Part shown: positions 24,381-29,794 of the stretch, in pieces | Layout of the letters: every line of letters begins with the position of its first letter | Numbering within the stretch: position 1 is the stretch's first letter | NCBI GenBank assembly: GCA_002841685.1 | Contig: PHAM01000020.1 | Span: 1 to 29,794, forward strand | DNA from: Elusimicrobia bacterium HGW-Elusimicrobia-2 | GTDB lineage: Bacteria > CG03 | Direction of reading: 5' to 3' | Length of the DNA stretch: 29,794 nucleotides | The notes under the pieces: model-generated | Told to the model about the DNA's origin: nothing | Databases searched by the model: none | The model's input: only the letters and a program-made list of their open reading frames with translations | Translations under genes and position numbers: made by a program

Positions 24381-25655
24381 ATGATTAAAAGATGGGAAAT
24401 TAAATCCAGCCCCGCTCCGCGCTTTCCGGACAGAAAGCTTTTGCTCATGTCGTCGAAAGGTAAAGATGACGCGGAAAAGCTTAAGAAAAGTTTCGCCGGA
24501 TACATGGGCGTTGTGGTCAGCAGTGATAGTGCCGATTTTCAATGGGCGGCGTATCTTTACGGCGCTTCGGCCAATATAGAAAAACTCATTAGTCAGGAGC
24601 TGACGGAATTATCCCTTGAAAGCTCCGTAAAGACAGTGAAAAAGAGCGAAACTTTGCCGCCTAAAAAAGAGGGGGATATAGCCCCCGGGGTTGAGACAAA
24701 ACCGGTGCCGCCGGACGAAAAGCTCTCCGAAAAGAAAGCTCCGCCTGAAAAGAAGATGGAATTTCCCAAAAGAGCGCCTAAGCCGGCGGAAAAAACTCCT
24801 GACGCTTCCGCCGCCAAGGCAGAAAAGTCCGACGAGCCGGCTAAAAAAGAGGAGAAAACAGAAAAGCCCTCAAAGCCCGAAGGCGCGGTAGCGGAAACGG
24901 CGCAGATGCCGGTGATTGAAGCGCCTGCACAAGAATCCGCGGGCCCGGTGATAGAACAGTTTGAGAAACCCTCTGCCCCGCCCAAGGCTGTTCCCGGCGT
25001 TGCGGATCTGCTGGAGACTTTTGACAAACCCGAGCCGGCGAAAGCTGAAAAAGCCGAAGGCGCGACCGCGCCTAAGACGGCGGACTTGAAAGCCGCGCCG
25101 GAGATAGAAAAATTTGAACAGTTCACACCCGACCAGAGCGCGACAAAGCCCCTGACGGGTCCCCTGATAGAAACTTTTGCTGAAAAAACCGCCGAGCCAA
25201 AGACAGCCGCCGCCTCGGAAGCTTCAAAAGAGGAGGCCGCTGCCCCGCCGGTTAAAGAGACTGAGCCCGAGAAAACGGAGCCGCCGCCCGTGAGAAAAGA
25301 CGCCAAGGCCATAGATGTGCTTTATCTTTGTCCTGAGAAAGCTAAGGATAAAGCGGATATCGTAAAAGAGAATATAGCGAAAATAGTCGCGGAAAAGAAT
25401 ATAAATTTTGATTTCAAGCCGGCGGGTGTTGTCGTGTATTCTCCCGGCGCCAACAAAGAGAGCATAATGGAAGAGATCGCTAAATATAAATTCAGCTTTG
25501 TTCTCGTCGTGGCCCCTGATGCCCTGGGCGAAGAGCTCCTCAGGGAGATAAAGAAAAAGGGTTTTGTTCCCAAAGTGATAACTGATGACAATATTGACAA
25601 AAAATTCAGGTATCTTAATCTAATTACGGATATTGTTTTATCGCCCCGGAGGTAA
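24381..25655 (+). CDS. Scaffold-like protein sharing terminal domains with the adjacent DnaA-like protein
   Basis: 424 residues, not a family I can name. A globular N-terminal domain (about 1-85, MIKRWEIKSSP...DFQWAAYLYGAS) and a C-terminal alpha/beta domain (about 309-424, IDVLYLCP...FSFVLVVAP...FRYLNLITDI) bracket a long Pro/Ala/Glu/Lys-rich, presumably disordered linker (88-308). Both ends align with the ends of the next protein. The linker holds four copies of a short motif: VIEQFEK (190), LLETFDK (210), EIEKFEQF (241) and LIETFAEK (262), and one repeat-derived TAPKTADLKAAP (229-240). There is no signal peptide or membrane segment. The C-terminal strand-helix pattern recalls Rossmann- or TIR-like folds, but that is only a guess. 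The next gene starts immediately after the stop. Confidence 0.8.
   Translation: MIKRWEIKSSPAPRFPDRKLLLMSSKGKDDAEKLKKSFAGYMGVVVSSDSADFQWAAYLYGASANIEKLISQELTELSLESSVKTVKKSETLPPKKEGDIAPGVETKPVPPDEKLSEKKAPPEKKMEFPKRAPKPAEKTPDASAAKAEKSDEPAKKEEKTEKPSKPEGAVAETAQMPVIEAPAQESAGPVIEQFEKPSAPPKAVPGVADLLETFDKPEPAKAEKAEGATAPKTADLKAAPEIEKFEQFTPDQSATKPLTGPLIETFAEKTAEPKTAAASEASKEEAAAPPVKETEPEKTEPPPVRKDAKAIDVLYLCPEKAKDKADIVKENIAKIVAEKNINFDFKPAGVVVYSPGANKESIMEEIAKYKFSFVLVVAPDALGEELLREIKKKGFVPKVITDDNIDKKFRYLNLITDIVLSPRR
25067..25099. repeat. In-frame repeat copy (scaffold-like gene)
   Basis: CGCGCCTAAGACGGCGG (25067-25083) followed by ACTTGAAAGCCGCGCC. It encodes APKTADLKAAP within the disordered linker. It is the cleanest short copy and is used here as the reference. 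A weaker related stretch, GCGCCTAAGCCGGCGGA, lies at 24774-24790. Confidence 0.65.
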
Positions 25656-27893
25656 ATGATAAAAGGCTACAAGCTTGTTTATAGCCCGACGTCAGACAAG
25701 CGTTTCCGCTACAAAGTCAAACTAAGCGCTGATGAAGCCTCCTGTCTGGGGGTAATAAAAGAAATAGGCCCTATCTGCGGCCGCCCTTTTAAAAATATTG
25801 GTTCCGATTTTGAGAAAGCTTTTTATGTCTATGGCTCATCGGACGAAGTAAAAGCGCAAATAATTTCCGCGCTGGAGACTCGCTCCTCGGACGCGCCAAT
25901 GCCCGGCGGTGCCACGCCGGACTTGAAAGCCCGCCTCAAGCGGACTTCGCAAGGCTCAGCCGCGCCTAAGACGGCGGAAGCAGACGCCGCGCCCGAGACT
26001 GTTGTTCCCCCGGCTTCGCAGGCAACCCCGATGCCTAAGGCCGAGGGCGTTTCTGTATCCGGGTTTCCGCGACCGCCTGAGCCGGAAGTGAGCCCTGATG
26101 TGACGAAGGCTGTTATCGGGGCTCAGAATGAGGCCGGGGCTTTCGATGTCCCGCCGCTTAATGGCAAATACAGATTTGATAATTTATACGAAGGCAGTTT
26201 TAATCGTTTTCTGAAACAGGCCTGTGAAGATATAGCCAAAGAGTTTTCGCCGTCTTACAACCCGCTGTTTATATGGGGCGGCGTGGGCAGAGGTAAAACC
26301 CATCTGATCCAGGCGCTCGGCAATTTCATTAAAAAGCATCATGAGAGCAAGACGGTTTTTTATGTACAGGCGCAGGATCTGATAACGATGATACATGAAG
26401 CTTTGGTTTCTCCCGCCAAAAAGATCCTGCTCCTTAAGAAATTAGGTTCAGCCGACGCGCTGCTTATAGACGATATACAGTTTCTTGAAGGCGAGGAGAT
26501 ACAGAGCGTTTTTTTTCTGATTTTTGAAAGGGCTTATCAGCAGGATCATCAAATCGTCTTCACCTCAGACAGGAGACCAAAGCAGCTTGCAGGTTTCGCC
26601 GACCGTCTGCGCTCAAGATTTGAATGGGGGCTTGTGAACAAACTGCAGAAACCTGATTTCAACTCGCGCAGGGAAATCCTCAAAATGAAAATTTCCACGG
26701 AATTCACCTCTCTTAAGCTGACCGATGAGATGCTGGATTACATAGCCGACAAATTCAAGGACAACATAAGAGAGCTTGAGGGCGTGCTGAAAAAATTGAA
26801 TATTTATCACAAATTGCAGGGCGAAGAAGTCACCATGGAGAGCCTGAAAAATATTGTGGCTGAGCTATTATTGGGCGAGGAGAAGCCCGAGGCCGCATCG
26901 TCCGCCACGGCACCTGCGGCGAAAGACGCCGTTCCCGGGCCGGCCGCGCCTAGGACGGCGGATTTGAAAGCTGCGCCTCCTGCCGGTAATCTCCCTGTAC
27001 CCGGGGCGCCGGCTGCCGGTCAGACTAAAGACAGCGTGCCGCCCGCGAAGGATGAGAAGCTTCCGCCGCCGGATGACTTTCCCCCGCCCCCTCCTGAGGC
27101 CCAGTGCCCCAACTGCGGAGCGGAACTGTCAAACATAGAGATGTATGACAGATGGTACTGTTACAGCTGCGGGCGTTACGCCCCTCCGGATTTCGGAAAG
27201 GGCAAACACGGTCTTTCATCAATGACCCATAAAAAAGATAAAAAAGTCGATCTGGAAAAGCTTGCCGCCCTGGAAGAACTCCGTAAGTTAGCCTCGCCGC
27301 AGAACACCGAGCCCATCCCGGTTATAGGAGAGAAAGATTATGAGTCCGCCGAAGCCGCGCCTAAGACTGCGGATTCGAAAGTCGTGCCTGTATCTAAGCC
27401 GGGGGAGCCGCGCGCGCCGGAAACGAAAGAGAGTTCAGTCGCGCCGATCAAGTTCACAAGAGAAATACAGTGCGCTCTTTTCTATCCGCTCAGGGGGGAT
27501 AACGCCATTAAGACGGTGACTGAGTATGTAAGGACGACGGTGACCAAGCACCGGCTTCACATAAAGTTTGATTTCATAGTGCAGCAGGAATATAAAATCC
27601 CGCAGATCAATTTCAGTTCGTTTTTAAATGTTCTGCACACGGCAAAGGTGAAGGTGGCCATTGTTGTGGGCCCGCCGGGCAACTCCGGCGTCAATGAGGA
27701 TGAGTTTTATGAGAAACTCAACGGGATGTTCGCTGATGAGGGCCTCTGTTTTGAATACATAGCCTACAAGGATATCAGGCAGAGCTATGAATACCTGAAT
27801 ATTGTGCTTGATATAGCTAATTTTGGTAAGCAGCGGCTGGGATATAAAATGATCAAGGAGGAATTCCATGGCGGTGATAGCAAGAAAAGATAA
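25656..27893 (+). CDS. DnaA-like AAA+ ATPase with zinc ribbon and novel terminal domains, lacking DnaA domain IV
   Basis: 745 residues. The N-terminal domain (about 1-82, MIKGYKLVYSP...DFEKAFYVYGSS) is followed by a linker, then a DnaA-type AAA+ domain (about 171-408): Walker A GGVGRGKTH (208-216), Walker B LLIDDIQF (269-276), sensor I VFTSDRRP, arginine-finger region RLRSRFEWGL (317-326) and sensor II NIRELEG (370-376). A Pro-rich linker leads to a zinc ribbon (C484, C487, C502, C505) and a C-terminal alpha/beta domain (about 600-725). The DnaA-box-binding domain IV is absent, so this is not a standard replication initiator. Hda-like or a new switch ATPase are options. The linkers carry three repeat-derived segments. 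The start directly follows the preceding stop, and a receiver gene overlaps the 3' end by 26 nt. Confidence 0.88.
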   Translation: MIKGYKLVYSPTSDKRFRYKVKLSADEASCLGVIKEIGPICGRPFKNIGSDFEKAFYVYGSSDEVKAQIISALETRSSDAPMPGGATPDLKARLKRTSQGSAAPKTAEADAAPETVVPPASQATPMPKAEGVSVSGFPRPPEPEVSPDVTKAVIGAQNEAGAFDVPPLNGKYRFDNLYEGSFNRFLKQACEDIAKEFSPSYNPLFIWGGVGRGKTHLIQALGNFIKKHHESKTVFYVQAQDLITMIHEALVSPAKKILLLKKLGSADALLIDDIQFLEGEEIQSVFFLIFERAYQQDHQIVFTSDRRPKQLAGFADRLRSRFEWGLVNKLQKPDFNSRREILKMKISTEFTSLKLTDEMLDYIADKFKDNIRELEGVLKKLNIYHKLQGEEVTMESLKNIVAELLLGEEKPEAASSATAPAAKDAVPGPAAPRTADLKAAPPAGNLPVPGAPAAGQTKDSVPPAKDEKLPPPDDFPPPPPEAQCPNCGAELSNIEMYDRWYCYSCGRYAPPDFGKGKHGLSSMTHKKDKKVDLEKLAALEELRKLASPQNTEPIPVIGEKDYESAEAAPKTADSKVVPVSKPGEPRAPETKESSVAPIKFTREIQCALFYPLRGDNAIKTVTEYVRTTVTKHRLHIKFDFIVQQEYKIPQINFSSFLNVLHTAKVKVAIVVGPPGNSGVNEDEFYEKLNGMFADEGLCFEYIAYKDIRQSYEYLNIVLDIANFGKQRLGYKMIKEEFHGGDSKKR
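25921..25992. repeat. Long in-frame repeat copy (DnaA-like gene, first linker)
   Basis: ACTTGAAAGCCCGCC (25921) through CTTCGCAAGGCTCAG matches intergenic 21740-21785 almost base for base. It runs straight into CGCGCCTAAGACGGCGG (25961-25977). It encodes PDLKARLKRTSQGSAAPKTA, which differs strongly in character from the surrounding linker. Confidence 0.75.
26945..26977. repeat. In-frame repeat copy (DnaA-like gene, second linker)
   Basis: One-mismatch copy of CGCGCCTAAGACGGCGG followed by ATTTGAAAGCTGCGCC. It encodes APRTADLKAAP just after the AAA+ domain. Confidence 0.6.
27356..27388. repeat. In-frame repeat copy (DnaA-like gene, third linker)
   Basis: One-mismatch copy of CGCGCCTAAGACGGCGG followed by the more diverged ATTCGAAAGTCGTGCC. 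It encodes APKTADSKVVP between the zinc ribbon and the C-terminal domain. Confidence 0.55.
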
Positions 27894-28347
27894 ACCCCCG
27901 CTGGTGCTTATAATCGACAGCGACAAGGAGGTTGTGAAGCTGCTGAGAGTATATCTCACCGATGAGGGTTTTAGGACATCGGAGGCCTATGACGGTATAA
28001 GGGGTGTCCTCCATGCCCTCAACGACAATCCCGATCTGATCATCACGGAGCTGAATCTTGGACGGCTCTCCGGTTACGAGCTCATAAAAAGATTGCAAAC
28101 GGTTTCCCGCCGTACCGCACAGATGCCGGTGCTGATTCTTTCGGCCAAAGCCCTTTCTTCTCAGGAGCAGGTAAGTCTTGTCGAACTGGAGCCGAATGTT
28201 GTTGAGTTTGTGCCCAAGCCCGTAACGCACGGAGCCTTTATGGTTAAAGTTCATAAGATACTTGGTACGGGAATGAGCGAAAAAGAAGTTCTTGAAAAAC
28301 TGGAGAGGCCCAGACATCTCAGCTCGGGGGAAAAGAGCATAGGCTGA
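27868..28347 (+). CDS. Receiver-domain protein with Glu at the phosphoacceptor position
   Basis: 159 residues with a CheY-like receiver fold (about 10-133) and a short charged tail with no output domain. The acidic pair (D17, D19 in LIIDSDKE), S92 (LILSAK) and K117 (VPKP) are kept, but the phosphoacceptor position in PDLIITELNLG is Glu (E61), not Asp. Glu can mimic phospho-Asp in some receivers, so this may be locked in an active-like state and act as a fixed protein-protein module. A strong AAGGAGG (27855-27861) precedes the ATG, which lies inside the end of the DnaA-like gene (26-nt overlap). Confidence 0.88.
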   Translation: MAVIARKDKPPLVLIIDSDKEVVKLLRVYLTDEGFRTSEAYDGIRGVLHALNDNPDLIITELNLGRLSGYELIKRLQTVSRRTAQMPVLILSAKALSSQEQVSLVELEPNVVEFVPKPVTHGAFMVKVHKILGTGMSEKEVLEKLERPRHLSSGEKSIG

Positions 28348-28400
28348 AAATGGAAATACGGGGCATTTTAAAGCGTCTGTTTCCATTGAGCGGAAAAACT

Positions 28401-28409
28401 TGTTACGAT
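28401..28409 (+). promoter_or_regulatory. Possible extended -10 promoter of the second receiver gene
   Basis: TGTTACGAT (TG, one base, TACGAT) would give a leader of about 26 nt containing AGGAG (28431-28435) before the ATG at 28442. The -35 region would fall in the right arm of the inverted repeat at 28349-28387. Weak by eye. Confidence 0.35.
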
Positions 28410-28441
28410 AGAGGGTTTTTAGAAAACGCAAGGAGTTTATA

Positions 28442-28867
28442 ATGGCTAAGATTCTAGTGGTTGACGACGACAGCAAAATTCAGATGGTGATACGCATCAT
28501 GCTGCAGAAAAAAGGTTACGATGTCAGGTGCGCGTCATCCGGCATTGAGGCTTTTCAGGAAATTCCCGAATACAGGCCGGATCTTATCCTGCTGGATGTC
28601 ATGATGCCCGGCATGGACGGCTATGAAGTGTGCCGGAAACTCAAATCTTCGGAAAGCACAAAAAATCTTCCAGTAATAATGCTCACGGCGCTTGGCATGG
28701 GTGAGGATTTTGAGAAAGCCATTGAAAACGGGGCCGACTGGTATATAGTGAAGCCTTTTAACTCAAGGCAGCTTCTTTCAAGAGTGTCAATGCTTCTGGA
28801 TGGAGAGAAACCGGCCGAAGAAAAAACCGGAGAAGAAAAAACGGGGGAGGAAGGTAATGGAAATTAG
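28442..28867 (+). CDS. Single-domain response regulator (CheY-like)
   Basis: 141 residues. A canonical receiver: ILVVDDDSK (D8, D9), phosphoacceptor D52 in LLDVMMPGMDG, T82 (LTAL), K104 (IVKPF). No DNA-binding output domain; the receiver is followed by an acidic tail with repeated EEKTG units (about 122-141). No histidine kinase is nearby, so the partner is unknown. AGGAG lies 6 nt before the ATG. Its last codons contain the ribosome binding site of the transketolase gene, with which it overlaps by 11 nt. Confidence 0.94.
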   Translation: MAKILVVDDDSKIQMVIRIMLQKKGYDVRCASSGIEAFQEIPEYRPDLILLDVMMPGMDGYEVCRKLKSSESTKNLPVIMLTALGMGEDFEKAIENGADWYIVKPFNSRQLLSRVSMLLDGEKPAEEKTGEEKTGEEGNGN

Positions 28868-29699
28868 GCAATTGGAAAAAAAGGCATGGCTTATAAGGAA
28901 GGACATAATAAAGATGATCTCCGCTGCTGGCAGCGGCCATCCCGGAGGTTCACTTTCGGCCGCCGATCTTATGACGGTCCTTTATTTTGACGAGATGAAC
29001 ATAGATCCCGCGAAACCCGATAAAAAAGACCGGGATTATTTTGTCCTTTCAAAAGGACATGTGTGCCCCGCTCTTTACGCGGCGCTGGCGCACAGGGGAT
29101 ATTTTGATACGAAAGAACTTATCACTTTGAGAAAACTCGGTTCGCGCCTTCAGGGGCATCCCGGCGTGAATAAAGGCCTTCCGGGCCTTGAGGCCTCCAC
29201 GGGTTCTCTCGGACAGGGGCTGTCCGTTGCCGGAGGCATGGCGCTGGCTTTCAAGCTTGATGGAAAACCCAACAGGGCTTATTGTATACTGGGCGACGGG
29301 GAGCTCGACGAAGGAAGCGTCTGGGAAGCGGCGATGTCGTCGGCACATTATAAGTTAAGCAATCTTTGCGCCATGGTTGACAACAACGGCCTTCAGATAG
29401 ACGGGGCGGTGGAAGATGTGATGAACATCAACCCTATCCCCGAAAAATGGAAAGCTTTCGGCTGGAATGTTATAGAGATAGACGGCCATTCCGTGAAGGA
29501 AATTAAAGAAGCTTTCGCGAAAGCCAGAGAATGTAAGGACGCGCCGAGCGTGATAATAGCCAAAACCGTCAAGGGCAAAGGCGTGTCTTTCATGGAAAAT
29601 ATCGCCGGATGGCATGGCGTTGCGCCGAACCCGGAGCAGGAAAAAGCGGCACTTGCGGAACTGGACGAGAAAGAAAAATTGTGGGAGAAAATAAAATGA
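28857..29699 (+). CDS. Transketolase, N-terminal subunit
   Basis: 280 residues, the thiamine-diphosphate-binding half of a split transketolase (non-oxidative pentose phosphate pathway). Signatures are AGSGHPGGSLSAADLMTVLYF, VLSKGHVCPALYAAL, LQGHPGV, STGSLGQGLSVAGGMALAF, and the ThDP/Mg motif GDGE (146-149) ending in DNN (175-177). The family normally has a separate C-terminal subunit gene next to it. Here the stop is followed immediately by a probable group II intron end, so that gene should lie beyond the window. The start at 28857 follows GGAGGAAGG and matches the family; an in-frame ATG 19 codons upstream only reads the receiver gene's tail in another frame. Confidence 0.95.
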   Translation: MEIRQLEKKAWLIRKDIIKMISAAGSGHPGGSLSAADLMTVLYFDEMNIDPAKPDKKDRDYFVLSKGHVCPALYAALAHRGYFDTKELITLRKLGSRLQGHPGVNKGLPGLEASTGSLGQGLSVAGGMALAFKLDGKPNRAYCILGDGELDEGSVWEAAMSSAHYKLSNLCAMVDNNGLQIDGAVEDVMNINPIPEKWKAFGWNVIEIDGHSVKEIKEAFAKARECKDAPSVIIAKTVKGKGVSFMENIAGWHGVAPNPEQEKAALAELDEKEKLWEKIK

Positions 29700-29794
29700 G
29701 TGCGCCGAGCAAAGCTCGTAATAGCCAGTTGGTGAAAGTCCAATCTGAGGAAAGGTTAGCCGCCACTTCAGAACTGAACTCTGCGCCCGGTTTG
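29700..29794 (+). mobile_element. Probable 5' end of a group II intron (cut by window edge)
   Basis: It starts with GTGCGCC, fitting the group II intron 5' consensus GUGYG, at the base right after the transketolase stop. Structured segments follow: hairpin GAGC-AAA-GCTC (29707-29717), TTGG-TGAAAGT-CCAA (29729-29743) containing the GGTGAAAGTCC phrase common in bacterial group II introns, and TTCAG-AA-CTGAA (29667 + 100 to 29778, that is 29767-29778). Alternative: the stretch is also an open frame from an ATG at 29696 and could encode a protein start, but it does not resemble a transketolase C-terminal subunit. Confidence 0.7.

Noticed and set aside
24593-25312. 239-codon minus-strand frame rich in Ser, Ala and Gly
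   Set aside because: It is the mirror of the Pro/Ala/Glu/Lys linker of the plus-strand protein. That protein has a promoter and shares domains with its neighbour, so the plus strand is the coding one.
24271-25655. Possible replication origin beside the DnaA-like gene
   Set aside because: No cluster of DnaA boxes is visible, dnaN/recF/gyrB are absent, and the protein lacks the DnaA-box-binding domain.
1-29794. CRISPR array or insertion sequence with transposase
   Set aside because: No regularly spaced direct repeats and no transposase- or integrase-like frame were seen. The repeats found are dispersed and irregular.

Overview
The window looks like chromosomal DNA of a Gram-negative-type bacterium from a poorly characterised lineage. 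An Omnitrophota- or Elusimicrobiota-like genome would fit, but this is inference from gene content and style, not from a marker gene. Evidence includes a lipoprotein phosphatase with a lipobox, a GspE/PilB secretion or pilus ATPase, SecG, RmuC, an M23 endopeptidase, and many short interspersed palindromic repeats.

Layout. (1) 182-4213 (+): a molybdenum-cofactor operon (MoeA-like, MoaA, MoaC, Mog/MoaB, MOSC, and a Phd-type antitoxin domain fused to a degenerate MobA-like domain) behind a clear TTGACG-17-TAGAAT promoter. (2) 4229-6962: CutA (-), an LhgO-type FAD oxidase (+) and RmuC (+). (3) 6976-10155 (-): an AphA-like lipoprotein phosphatase, a GAF-GspE fusion ATPase and a small unknown protein. 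(4) 10334-21674 (-): a tightly packed block deoB-punA-recJ-pdp-apgM-M23-coaX-gap-pgk-secG-tRNA-Leu(GAG), probably one long operon, with ade upstream as a separate unit (21842-23551). (5) 23779-24270 (-): tRNA-Ser(GCT) and tRNA-Ser(TGA) around a probable gene remnant. (6) 24381-28867 (+): the most unusual part, a scaffold-like protein and a DnaA-like AAA+ protein that share novel N- and C-terminal domains, followed by two single-domain receivers, one with Glu in place of the phosphoacceptor Asp. (7) 28857-29699: transketolase N-terminal subunit, followed exactly at its stop codon by what looks like the 5' end of a group II intron, cut by the window edge.

Metabolically, the purine and pyrimidine nucleoside phosphorylases, phosphopentomutase and adenine deaminase salvage nucleosides. 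The resulting pentose phosphates could pass through transketolase into lower glycolysis (Gap, Pgk, ApgM), encoded in the same block.

Two genome-style features stand out. Several first-in-unit genes (lhgO, rmuC, gspE, the 24381 gene) have a -10 hexamer only 6-7 nt before the ATG and no Shine-Dalgarno, suggesting leaderless mRNAs, while operon-internal genes have good SD sites. A short GC-rich repeat family occurs between genes and also in frame inside genes, where it encodes APKTADLKAAP-like linker segments, much as Rickettsia palindromic elements do.
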